In this document: positions 50,269 through 62,440 of the stretch, in pieces | How the letters are laid out: each line of letters opens with the position of its first letter | Position numbering within the stretch: position 1 is the stretch's first letter | DNA from: Nautilus pompilius | Lineage: Eukaryota; Mollusca; Cephalopoda; Nautilida; Nautilidae | Length of the DNA stretch: 64,000 nucleotides | Direction of reading: 5' to 3' | Assembly: GCA_018389105.1 (NCBI GenBank) | Contig: JACATO010000649.1 | Span: 909,501 to 973,500 of the forward strand | The notes under the pieces: model-generated | What the model saw: only the letters and a program-made list of their open reading frames with translations | Databases searched by the model: none | Told to the model about the DNA's origin: nothing | Translations under genes and position numbers: made by a program

Positions 50269-52233
50269 CCTCCTTCCTCTGTCTCTCTTTCCCCCTCCAT
50301 CTCTTTCTTCATTTGCTTAAGCCATACGAAAACCGAGACCATTCCATACCCTGTTCTTAGTAAAATGAGCCTTTAGCAAAACAATACTTCATTTAAATAA
50401 TCTTTTTAAAATTTATTTAATTTGTTGATGCCCTGTTCTAGAGCACATTTTTGTTTGTTGGAACTTTTTTAGTTGTTTCTTTTCACCAACTTTGTTGTTG
50501 TTGTTCTTGCTGCTGCATTTTCCTGATCACATCAATGCAGTAGGTAGATGATCTTCTCTGTCTACTCTCCATTTGTAATTCCCCCTTTTAAATCATCTTT
50601 CCTATCTTTGTTTTCTATTCCTCTTATGTTTACATTATTTTATTTTTTTTTCAATAATTTTACTTAAATTCTCTTCCTAACCATTATATTTCCTTTATAA
50701 AGTTAATATAGAGAGCTTATTGGGCGGCAAAATCCGCAAACCTCTAGAATGTGCTCATTCCATGGCCTTTCTCATCGCCATACGCATGTCAGGATCCACG
50801 AGTTATAACCATCTGACTGCAGCACGGCCATCCAGTATATACTCGGCTTCACTTGCTATACTTCTTCAGTTACTCTCATTTTTTTCTCCTCTTCTCTTTT
50901 CTCTTTATCTTGCCAATGTAATATCTTTAACTTTAGAAAAGACATTTTTTGTCTCTTTATCATTACGTTTTTCATTCTCTTGACATTCTTATTGTTCATC
51001 TCTTTGCAAGTAGATATGCATACATAATTTTTCACATACTCCCTCCTATTGTGGAGCGGTTTGTATTTGCTTGATGAATGTGTGCTGAGTAGCCTTCTCT
51101 CCCATTGATTAAGCCAGCAGACTGCACTGATGTAATTATTTCCCAACCAGGGTAATAATACCAATAAACAATATACAAGTGTTGGATGTGATGACTTGAA
51201 GTCGTTTTAATTACCTTCAGTTAAGCAGGACAAATCCTTTTCAATTACAGAACAATTACTGCGAGCATTGTTACGAAAGATAGGCATTGCACATCGTGTT
51301 TTTATGGAACTGGAGCAAGAGGTTAAGCAAGGGTGTACTTAACTGGAATGTGAAATAAGCTGTGCACGCCAGAAAGAAATGTTGCTTTCTTAGCACGAGT
51401 CCCCATCACTGTTATGTTCTGCTTTCACATTAACTTTTATTATTTGTTTTTCTTTCTCATTGGGATGGAAGAAACCAGGCTCTGTTGCAGTATCAGCAAC
51501 TTTGGCTACTGCTTCATGCAGGGTAAGGCAGAGTCTGTACTGAGCGGAGAGATTGGGATGAATGAATGTTTTTCTACAAATCTCAGGTGACAGGAGTAAT
51601 AATAATCTCCATTGGTCCGACAGTACGGAGTATGTTAGCACAGGGTCTCCACAACCCTCACATTAATTACCAAATGCTTTATCCATGTGCATGATTTTTA
51701 AAGTGGCATGCACGCTGCATCCCCATGACAACCATTTCTGGTCTTTCTCAAGTTAGGCAGCATCCAGCTCTAGTTCTTGTATGTCAAATGATTACAGGTT
51801 TCTACGATGGCTTTAAATAAAACACTCATTTTATCAGTAGCGCTATTATTATTTTTTAAATTGCATTTTAGACAAGTACAACAAAATCTAGTTTAGTAAA
51901 ACTGTTTTAATAATGTTTTTCTGTAATATTTCAGCACTGAAAATGAAAATTTTACATTTAAAAAATTAAAAATTCCGGGTTCCAATTACGTTGCTGAGAA
52001 AAAATTGTAAACAGACAAGATTTTAATTTTTTAAAATTCTTTAAAAAAAAATTTTATTTTAAACAACAAATGGGGCAGAAGAAGATAATGGAATATTAGC
52101 ATCATACAATTTGTTCTTAACATCATTATTGTTCTGTTAAGCCTGGCCATTCGGTGTTCAACCTGTTCGTCCTAGGATTGCAGGAATTGGATAGCATCTA
52201 TAAAACAGGAATATTCTAATTGTTGCAAAAAAG

Positions 52234-52236
<3 letters not shown>

Positions 52237-52265
<29 letters not shown>
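52237..52265. repeat. (GT)n microsatellite
   Basis: About 14 GT units in the onecut intron. Confidence 0.95.
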
Positions 52266-52267
<2 letters not shown>

Positions 52268-55200
52268 GTTTTTAGTTTTTTGAGGTGGTGGTATTTAATC
52301 AAAGAAAGAATAGGTCTTTAAAATGGTTTTTTGTTTTTTTTTTAAATTGTTTATATAAATTGCCATACAAGGCGCTAAAAGCCTTTTCCATACAGAACTT
52401 TGGATCCATTAAAAAAAAATGGGATTTACGAACACATTAAATCTCCGAAGTCATCTATCCTTCCGGTCTGCAGAGAGTTAAAGTATCGAATGTGCTTTTG
52501 TCGGATAAACTCTCGCTTTTTACTTGCCGGCATTTCCAGCTTTCTGCTCACTAATTTGTCGCTGCTGTCAGAAAGTGTTTATTTTGAAATGGAATTCTTT
52601 TTTTTTAAAAAAAATGGGAGGGGTGCAACGTATGTATCCAAACGGAGACCTGCAGTTTTAATTTACACTGTTTAAATGAAGTACGAGTAACGAGATATTT
52701 GCATTTTAATGAAAACTACATTCCAGTTGCTGTCAGCGCAAATCAGAGATGAAGATGATTGAAAAATCATCAGTGTTAGCGATTAGGTTGGACGATAAAC
52801 TAGCATTGGGAAAACGCCCTCCACTGTCTCCTCTTTGTTTTGTTGCTACTGAATTACTTTCTTAATAAGAATAGACATCAGCCCAATCTCGTTTCATGCT
52901 TGATAAAGCCCGGGTTTATGTTCAGTGGTTTTTGTTCAAAGTATTCCTCTCTCTTGTTTCCCCTTCCTTCTTTTTTTTTTGTTCTATAAGATGCTAATTC
53001 AAGTTAAGAAATAGAATTTATTTTCCATAATAAAGTAAAATAGGTTGCTATTCTCACCCATTATTTTTGGAGGGTACCTGTTTTCTGGATCTGGTTGCCA
53101 TGAGAACGTAAGGCACGGAGCATTTCCTTATTTTGATTGCACAGACGGGCATCCACTACATAGAAAGTGTTGGTCGGGTTGGTAGACTGCTGCTGTTGCT
53201 AACTTAGCATCCAGGAATTCAGGATAGTTTTAGTTTTATGAATTAAAATCCTTTAAATAAAAAACTGTTTTTGTTATTTTATTCACATTTATAGGTAATG
53301 GAGTTTGTTGAGTTAGTGGTTTTTGCATTATTTTATTTTTTGAATTAACCAATTTCTAAAAAAAAAAATTAAAAGCCGATATCTGCCTCACCAAGACTTT
53401 TGTCTGTCCCTATCCATAGCCAGAAGTGTCTTCCTGAACCAACAGAAAAAACACCCACGTGTGGGGAGCCCTGCATTCACCATTGATTTCTCCCTAAGGT
53501 CAGATAAGAAAATAATACGAAAACATGATAGCGTTTCAAGTCGACTTTGTCAAACGTTTGTGTATTTGATTCGGATTTTTGCGCCTAGTTGTTTACAGAT
53601 TAGTGACGGGTATGAACTTAGCAAAATGAAGGTCGGTTTTCTGGTTCTGTTTGGATGTGGTAGGATAATTTCTAACCTGCATATATATATATTCCTGTAT
53701 TAAGGAGAGACTTTGAGTGATGCTTTTGTAAATCTATGCAAATCAGCGTTGCGGCTACTATCTCTCTCTTTTCGAGTTATATCTAAAAAAGACTAAAGCA
53801 CTTGCGTAAAGCAGATCTCTGCCCCACAGAGAGAGAGAATGAAAGAAATGTTTTGAGATCTTTTTTTCTGGATGTCAGTCGTGTAACACGACAATGTAGA
53901 CATTGTCACGGACGGTTACAGGAGAACAACTCCATTAGGTAGAAGCAGATCCTATCGTGTGACGGAGAAGTTTCAGCTGAAGTCTTTAAAGGGATTGAGG
54001 AAAGACATGTCACAGCATATAAGCTGGAAGAGCCAGTGAGATGTGTGACGGCTTGTGCAGTGAGATTAAACTTTTCTAAAATTGATTTTAAAAAGAAAAA
54101 AAATTTTAAGAAATACCCAGTTTTTTTGTTGTTTTGCAGATAGTATTCGAAAACTATTTATACTTAGTTAAATAAGCATATCGTAGAAAGAAATGGAGAC
54201 TGAAATTGGGGATGCAGAAAGGGTAGAATAGGGGCCCCCCACTCACCACGCAGACCTCAAACTTTATATTTCGATAAAAAGAAATTTCTTCTGAAATTTT
54301 AAATTTAAACAGCATCACACATCCATGCAAGTGAAGTATCTTTCTCTATTTAACACAAGCACTGGGGCACAATCAAAGCCATGTATAGTATTTAACGAGT
54401 GGAAACTCTTCAGTCTTAGATTAGCAAGATCATCATCCCTTTTATTATAAATGAGCTTCTGTTTAGGGATCTTTCTACCAATTCTGCAATTTCATTCCAC
54501 TGACCGCTTGAGCGTTGCTTTCTTTGGCTAAATGCCGATCTTGAAATTCTGTCTGTCTTGTATCGTCTCTAGCAAAAGTATCCAGACCGTTTTTCTTCTC
54601 TTTGTAAAATGTTGTTGTTGTGTTTTCAGGGTACTGCAACTCATTCAAGCAGAGAAATGTTATTTTACAAATATATATAAGGGGCCACTGGGCTACCTAA
54701 TCCGGAAGAAGACGGATCTGTCAACAACAACAACAAAAACATTAAAAAACTGTCTGCTTGTCTGTCTTCTCTCATAAATATAGGCCAAAAACCCGAACTA
54801 TCACCAGAATGAACCGGATTTGCTTTAAGTCTAGCCCATCTTACCTGGTCTCACCACCCCACCTTTGGCAAATGAAGCTGGCTCGTTAGCGTGCAAAAGT
54901 TTAGTTCAGAAGAAAAGTCAGTTTAATGTAGTGTGGGAGCCCTTCTTGCTGACCAATATAATTCTTCATTTTATTTTATTGTTTCTGTTTGTATGTGCAT
55001 AAAGGATATGTATGCTACACGTCTGGTTATTATTGTGCAAGAAGTCTCAAAAATGTACAGGTAGGCATTTGTATAAAAATTACTTCAAAATGAAGTATGT
55101 TCATTGTTCCTTTAAAAATCTTTTTATCAATTTGCAACTATAGATTGCATATCTCTGAGCAAAATGGTTCTATTTACATGGCAACGATAATTAATCTTTG

Positions 55201-57069
55201 CAAAATTGAAATAATCTTTTGAGTAATATAGGAGAACATGATATACGCCAATTTGTTGGATCTCCTCTCTCCCATTTGGTCTTTTTCCACTTTATGTATC
55301 TAAAGAGAATAATCTGGAACCAAGTTCAGTAAATACATTAAAGAACAGGATTGGCTCATTTTTGAGTAAATTCACAAAAAAAAAAAAATGCTTTTTGAGA
55401 CATCACTAAATAAAGGAATGATGCGACTGGATTACAAATAAAGAGGTAACTGTGGATAAAGGTAGTAATGGCTTCCCATCTTCCAACTGTAGTCAACACG
55501 TTCACTAGTAGCTCCTGTTAAGGTGTACAAGTTCAGTCGTCAGAATGTTGTTTTATCTATTTTTCAAGCTTGTTTTACCCAAACAATATCAGATAGTCAT
55601 ATTTAAAAAGAACAGGTGAGGATGTCAGGATTAAAAGAGTCTGGGTGTAACAACTCATTATTTTCCACAGTTAAAAGATTTTCTCCATATGAAGTAAGAT
55701 GAATAACAACCACCTACTTTCCTCCACTGATATTTTAAATATTTTTTCTTTACTGCAAGTTAAAGTTTAAACTCTTCTTTTTTCTGTTGCCTCAAGTACC
55801 ATTTTATTTACAGAAGCCAAAATATATATATTACAGATAAGCCTGTTGACTTTTTAAGACCAGGAAAACTGTTCCAGTGTAGCCAAAATGCATAATGAAT
55901 TTTAATATTGTCCTTAATTAATCATATTTATTTAGTATTTATACCTAGACAGATTGTATTTTTGATTTTATACTAACAGTCTTGACATTCCACACAATAT
56001 GTAACTTCAATTAATTCATTGGTTTTTACTATCCCCCCCCCTTTTTTTTTTCTTTTTAAGTGGACAAAGGAGACGTGAGAATCTTTCCAGGTGGGAATTG
56101 GTTTTTGGATTTTTAACCCTTTGTTGACTTATCCCACGTTGTGCACTGTCTCTTCAGAACTGCTTTCTGCTTTAGTTTTTCTAGATGTGCTTTGGAAATT
56201 GGGTTGTAGTTTTCCCTTAAGACATATCTTCAGCTTTTTTTATAACTTTGTGTGTGTGTAAAGAAAACATAGCAAGCAAGGGAGGGGTTGTTGTTTGTGG
56301 ATAAGGTTACAAATTACAGACAGTATGCCATAAATGTTCAATTGCTGAAAGAAGACTTGAAAAATGAGACGATCAAGGTCATGTTGAAAAATCTGAATTT
56401 GCTGTTGCTGGAAAGTTTCATGTTTGATATTGCGCAAGTATTATCTTATTAGAACAATTAGATTACTATCAGCTAGACTGCTGAGATCAGATGTTTTGTG
56501 CCACATTATCATCATAGCTGTGTGTACTGTATTACATAACTAATGTAAAACTCCAATATTAGGAATACAAAAAAAAAAACTAAGTCAGTCTTACGAGAAT
56601 AATTTCATTTTGACAGATGGACTGTGACCTATTATTAGTAACATGCACACTGACTGATTTGATGTTCAGTATTTATCTATATCATATACGACATCTGCTC
56701 TTATGATACTAGGGGGGTGGGGTATCTTTATGTAAAATATTTTTTGCAGTGTATTTTCAGTAGGTGTTATGGACTTTCTGCTACTTATTACATGATTGTG
56801 ACTTTGGGGATGCTGCCAACTATACTTCACTTGGAAAAGATTGGAGACCGATGAGTGATAACTTAGTTTGACTTAGCAATAACATTTCTGAAATGGTTCT
56901 TGGTAAAATAAAAATGGAATATTTTGAATTGACAATAACGATAGACTGTTTTCACTTGTCTTGATATCTGATTTCTGTGTACTGCTTTGTAGATTGCTCC
57001 TGGTGTAACAGTATAATGATATACATGTGATGATTAGCAGACAGATTGTATGGAATAAAATATATATTA

Positions 57070-57183
57070 CGGCTCTCTTTCTCTCTCTACATCTCTCTTT
57101 CCATCTCTCTCTCTCTACATCTCTCTCTCTCTCTCTACATCTCTCTCTCTCTCCTCCTACATCTCTCTCTCTCTCTGCCTCTG
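57070..57183. repeat. CT microsatellite with ACATCT interruptions
   Basis: CT runs broken by ACATCT; the left boundary of the 1375-bp tandem duplication. Confidence 0.95.
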
Positions 57184-58331
57184 GTGCTAGGGTATCATTT
57201 GTCATGCTTAATTTAGCATTAAACTTGATAGTTTTTTCACATATAAGACTAGTAAACAAAGTGTGTATACTTGCTTTTTTGTTGTTTTTTTGGGTACACC
57301 CTGTATATATTCCAAGTAATCTTTATCACGTTTTTTGAGTTTGTTTTTTGCAATTATTTAAAATGTTTTTTGACAGTTCTGTCGTAATCTGAATATTTTT
57401 TTCTTTTTTAGTTAATGATTCTGCAGTCATCCTTTGTGATGGATAATTCCAGAATGTACAGAGAGAGTGAAAAAAGATTGCACATGTGTTCTCTCTCCCC
57501 CCCCACTCTCTCTCATGCACTCACTCACATGTCTAGTCGTTCTCCCTGATCTCCAACAAAATATATATCTATAGTAGTTAATCTTTTTATATAATGAAGC
57601 CGGGAGAGGGAGTGAGGAGCAAGCTCCCATAGTTTGTAATCTTCCCTGGCGCTAGCCAGACACATAGTGATGAAGCATATTCCCGTTGACCTCTGTTTGT
57701 TAGTTCAGTTATTAGTCATCGCTGCGCACTCCTGGTCGGTGCCTGATCCAATGTTAATGAAGAATGACTACATATTAGTCCACTTCTCTCTGCTTTAGTG
57801 GATGTGGTATTTCTGTCCAGCATCGACAAGCAATACACTGATTGTGTGCTGATTATTTTATTATTATCCTCTGGACTCCACCATTTCATGTGTTTAATTT
57901 GTTGTTGTTGTTGTTGTTGGGTTTTTTTTTGCTTTAGGAAGATTAAAAAACTATTTTGATTTCTATATAAAATCCAAATTATTAGGGTTTTGATATAATG
58001 CATTAATCTAGGTTTATGTGGAATGAAGGAACACTGAATTTAGATAAAGAGGATAATCCATAGCATAGACTGTTGGTATTGGATTAAGACTTAGCCACAC
58101 AAATTTGATGGATCTTCTGTAGGTTTAGAATTTTTCTTCTATTGTTAAAAAGCTTTGTTAGGTTGCAAGTGTGTAACAAAGATTTTTAAAAATTCTTTTT
58201 AGAGCAGAGAAGATGCCTTTTGTTTATAAAGCCAATTGTGTCGAGTACAGCAGTTGTCATTCTCATTGAATACTTATTTCTTAAAATGGATGTTCTTATG
58301 CTCAGAATTATTGCACACATGAAAAATTGTC

Positions 58332-58412
<81 letters not shown>

Positions 58413-58491
58413 ACATCTCTCTCTCTCTCTACATCTCTCTCTCTCTCTCTACATCTCTCTCTCTCTCTCTACATCTCTCTCTCTCCTCCTA

Positions 58492-58531
<40 letters not shown>

Positions 58532-58562
58532 ACATCTCTCTACATCTCTCTCTCTCTCTGCC
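57184..58562. repeat. tandem duplication, about 1375-bp unit, copy 1
   Basis: Sequence from about CTGGTGCTAGGG (57181) to AATTGTCATAATCTC (58338) recurs with an offset of 1374-1376 bp. The unit ends in a long CT microsatellite. It contains a reversed mariner-type terminal repeat (GGGTACACCCTGTATATA near 57291) and a (GTT)n run near 57900. Copy 1 has a small insertion (TATCATTTG) near 57193 that copy 2 lacks. No gene is recognisable inside; the minus-strand 95-codon frame near 57716-58003 looks incidental. Confidence 0.9.
58338..58562. repeat. CT microsatellite with ACATCT interruptions
   Basis: About 220 bp of CT repeat with periodic ACATCT units, at the junction between the two duplicated units. 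The + strand is open as Ser-Leu repeats, an artefact. Confidence 0.95.
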
Positions 58563-59707
58563 TCTGGTGCTAGGGTTCATGCTTAATTTAGCATTAAACT
58601 TGATAGTTTTTTCACATATAAGACTAGTAAACAAAGTGTGTATACTTGCCTTTTTGTTGTTTTTTGGGTACACCCTGTATATATTCCAAGTAATCTTTAT
58701 CGCGTTTTTTGAGTTTGTTTTTTGCAATTATTTAAAATGTTTTTTGACAGTTCTGTCGTAATCTGAATATTTTTTTCTTTTTTAGTTAATGATTCTGCAG
58801 TCATCCTTTGTGATGGATAATTCCAGAATGTACAGAGAGAGTGAAAAAAGATTGCACATGTGTTCTCTCTCCCCCCCCCCACTCTCTCTCATGCACTCAC
58901 TCACATGTCTAGTCGTTCTCCCTGATCTCCAACAAAATATATATCTATAGTAGTTAATCTTTTTATATAATGAAGCCGGGAGAGGGAGTGAGGAGCAAGC
59001 TCCCATAGTTTGTAATCTTCCCTGGCGCTAGCCAGACACATAGTGATGAAGCATATTCCCGTTGACCTCTGTTTGTTAGTTCAGTTATTAGTCATCGCTG
59101 CGCACTCCTGGTCGGTGCCTGATCCAATGTTAATGAAGAATGACTACATATTAGTCCACTTCTCTCTGCTTTAGTGGATGTGGTATTTCTGTCCAGCATC
59201 GACAAGCAATACACTGATTGTGTGCTGATTATTTTATTATTATCCTCTGGACTCCACCATTTCATGTGTTTAATTTGTTGTTGTTGTTGTTGTTGGGTTT
59301 TTTTTTGCTTTAGGAAGATTAAAAAACTATTTTGATTTCTATATAAAATCCAAATTATTAGGGTTTTGATATAATGCATTAATCTAGGTTTATGTGGAAT
59401 GAAGGAACACTGAATTTAGATAAAGAGGATAATCCATAGCATAGACTGTTGGTATTGGATTAAGACTTAGCCACACAAATTTGATGGATCTTCTGTAGGT
59501 TTAGAATTTTTCTTCTATTGTTAAAAAGCTTTGTTAGGTTGCAAGTGTGTAACAAAGATTTTTAAAAATTCTTTTTAGAGCAGAGAAGATGCCTTTTGTT
59601 TATAAAGCCAATTGTGTCGAGTACAGCAGTTGTCATTCTCATTGAATACTTATTTCTTAAAATGGATGTTCTTATGCTCAGAATTATTGCACACATGAAA
59701 AATTGTC

Positions 59708-59740
<33 letters not shown>
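58563..59740. repeat. tandem duplication, about 1375-bp unit, copy 2
   Basis: Copy 2 is nearly identical to copy 1. I see the small indel near 58575, single-base changes near 58649 and 58702, and different C- and CT-run lengths. It ends in a shorter CT run at about 59713-59740, after which the sequence is unique. The arrangement (CT)n-unit-(CT)n-unit-(CT)n points to unequal exchange between CT tracts, or to an assembly duplicate. Confidence 0.9.
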
Positions 59741-59743
<3 letters not shown>

Positions 59744-61394
59744 CATGCATGATGCCATTTTAAAGCTATAAAATGCAACTATTTTGAGGCCTAATGGGTC
59801 TGCAACATGCCTAGCATTTTAGCTTTCTCAACACAATTATTTATAAACAGAGTTCACTGCACAAACATTTTCGCTAAACGATCTTGTTGAAGAGAAATCC
59901 ATTCACATCATCATCGCTTCTAGCCATTTGCCAAGTTTTAATCTAATGCTAATGAAACAATTTTTCCTCTATTTATGCTGTTTATTTGTTGTTTAAATAA
60001 TGATTTTTTTTAAATTAATTTAGGTGCGTGGATTAGATAAACAAGGATTTTTTAAAAAAAATATTTAATATAAATTTCTATTTATTCACTTTTTGGGATG
60101 TGATTTATATATCAGGATTTTCTCCACCTATTAGATAAGGGCCATCCAGAGTCTTAATTCAGCTCTTTGGGAAGTCATCTATACTGTCTCAGTTTGATGA
60201 AAGAAAAGGGCAAGGAACTAAGTTAGAGAGAGTATGGAGAGATTCACATTAAGATCGTTTGATAAATAAAAGACATATTTTGTGTTATTGTTCTCCATAA
60301 TTTGTGCAGACAGTTTTCATGGTTAAAAGGGCTATTGTTTAACAAAAACAATTACTGAAATAAATGCTTATAATTAGAAAAGGGACAAATTGCAGTAAAA
60401 AGGGGCAGGTATATATGGCAATATCCTAATAGCGTCTGACATTAACTTGGTGTGTAGATTGGTCAACATTTTGCACTGATTTTATTTAGACAACTACACA
60501 CTACCTATATGAAAATCGTAGTTAATTCCTGTTTTTGATTTACAAACTTGTTTTGCAGACAACAACTCTTGACATTATCTATATGACGTGTTAACTTCCT
60601 AAAATTAGCCCCTTTTCTTTCTTTCTTTTAAATGATTGATTCTTACACCAATTACCCATGTAGATCTAGAACTTCTTTAGACTAGAAATGTTTCAAAGGG
60701 ATAGATAGCTTCCTTGTACCTGATTAACCCTGCTGAAGCAGTCCCAAATTACATCACATTGATGTGCAAGCTTTATCTACTTTTGCTTAAGTGATGATAG
60801 ATAATTTATTTAAAATTAGTTATGGCACTGTTAATATTTTTGGTTCAACCTCAGTGCAGGAGTGGCAGTAGCTTAAGAATTAAAGGATTAATTTAAATAT
60901 TAGCATTCCTTTTCTTTTGTATTAATACTGATTTATTGGATTATAACTATCCAAGTCGAGAAAGGTTACATCTGAGATATGTTCTGTTCAGCACATCTGC
61001 ATCTTTACAATAACATTTCCACTCTCTCTCTCTTATCCAAATATTTTATTAGTTCTTGAAGCCTGAAAAGTACTGAAACAAGATGGATAAACAGAGCAGA
61101 TTTGTGTCACCTGTTGTGCAGCTCTATCCATTATCTTCTACATGTTGAGGAACAGCCTTCATCTGCTTTGTTTGGGTGATATGATAGAAAACTCCATCTG
61201 CTCTGTGCTGCTAGAGTTCAATATGAATAAAATAGCAGAAGTCATCAATAACAAGTCCATGATATTTGTATTATATTTTTTTCTTCTTGTTACTTATCCT
61301 TTAATTAATGTAGGATGGAACCCAGAACAATAGCCCAGGTGGAAACTAGGGTCAACACAAAAGTGTCCAATGTATTCAGATTTAAGCCAACATA
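59741..61394 (+). other. onecut intron, AT-rich
   Basis: No exon or named repeat recognised. Confidence 0.5.
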
Positions 61395-61580
61395 ACAAAC
61401 CTAGTAGAGGTCTCTAGTACTAAGACTGTCATTTTTAGATATGAGAGGAAATTGCAGAACCCAGAAGAAACTCGTGTAGCTGGCTGGTGAAAAGGAGTAA
61501 AATGCAAACCATGCCACAAGGGGACACTAGATTGATGAGCCAGTCCACTCATCCACTCCTGGACTGCTGTACTGCCCAAA
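61395..61580 (+). repeat. SINE-like dispersed repeat, copy D
   Basis: Core GAGGAAATTGCAGAACCCAG followed by AAGAAACTCGTGTAGC at about 61444-61480, then GCAAACCATGCCACAAG. It lies about 0.8 kb from copy E, which has the opposite orientation, so the pair could form a hairpin in the onecut pre-mRNA. Confidence 0.45.
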
Positions 61581-62139
61581 TGAAATGAAGTTTTGAAGAA
61601 GAGCTAGTTTTAAAGGAAATACATTTTAAATAGTTTGATTTTGAAACTTCTTCATTTGATGCCTCAGAATGCCAAATAGTACTGAATATAGATTATTACA
61701 TTGTGACAATATATCATAGTCACCAATGAATTCAAGTTTCCTTTCACTTAACTTCATTTGAAACAATCTATTGTGATGCCACAACCAGTTTGTATTAATG
61801 GTTGCTAGCTTTCAATTAGCACATCCTTCACGTATTATTGACCATCTGGTTTGGTAGAATAGAATAAAGCTCCATTGGGGACTTTCACTATATTAGTTCT
61901 ATATAACTACACATGAGAATATCAGTGCAGTGTTATTTCTTATGGATGCTTGACACAATCCTGCTTTCAACAACATGTGATTGTTTCAAGATAAGTTTTT
62001 CCTCGGACTATCAGGTGTGGATACATTTATTTGCTTGTTTTCTTTGTAAATATGCTCTGAAGAAAGTTAAATGTCCTTGTACTTTGTTCACAATGTATAG
62101 TAGGTGTTAATATGATTTTTATCCTACACAAAAGGATGG

Positions 62140-62440
62140 TGCAATGATCTAGCGACTAATGGACTGCCAGGGTCCAGGGACAGATTTCAAATTCTGTTTG
62201 GTGTACTTCCCTGGCTCAGTTTTTCCTTGACCTTAACCATCTGACTACATGGATTTCTTCTTGATTCTCCAGTTTTCTCCCATATCTGCCTAAAAAATAA
62301 AAAAACCAGAGAGTTATAGGCAGGATCTTTTGCAGAGCAGGGTTGGCAATGCCTCTTAACGGACAACTGTAGCGCTATGCTTCCTTGCCAGAGTTGTCTC
62401 CCTTGTAGGCAGTAGCTGATGACTACACAAAATATTTCAC
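62140..62440 (-). repeat. SINE-like dispersed repeat, copy E (inverted)
   Basis: Reading + strand: a possible tRNA-like head (GGTGCAATGATCTAGCG, then TTTCAAATTC about 40 bases later), a GTTTGGTGTACTTCC stretch that recurs reversed near 35.88 kb, the inverted core CTCCAGTTTTCTCCCAT (62267-62283), and the tail CTTCCTTGCCAGAGTTG shared with 4.45 kb. This is the longest copy in the window. tRNA origin is inferred from weak A- and B-box resemblance. Confidence 0.5.

Larger units (their letters stand above)
48633..57069 (+). other. onecut intron, non-coding with candidate regulatory patches
   Basis: GC-balanced patches stand out at 48830-49420 (CGCCATGGCAACC at 49035-49047, GACGTCAG near 49142) and at 52690-52800 (octamer ATTTGCAT at 52697-52704 next to TTAATGA). 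They are enhancer-like by composition only. No homeodomain exon was found. Confidence 0.4.

Noticed and set aside
58220..58573. 117-codon Ser/Leu-repeat frame
   Set aside because: It is the CT microsatellite read in one frame.
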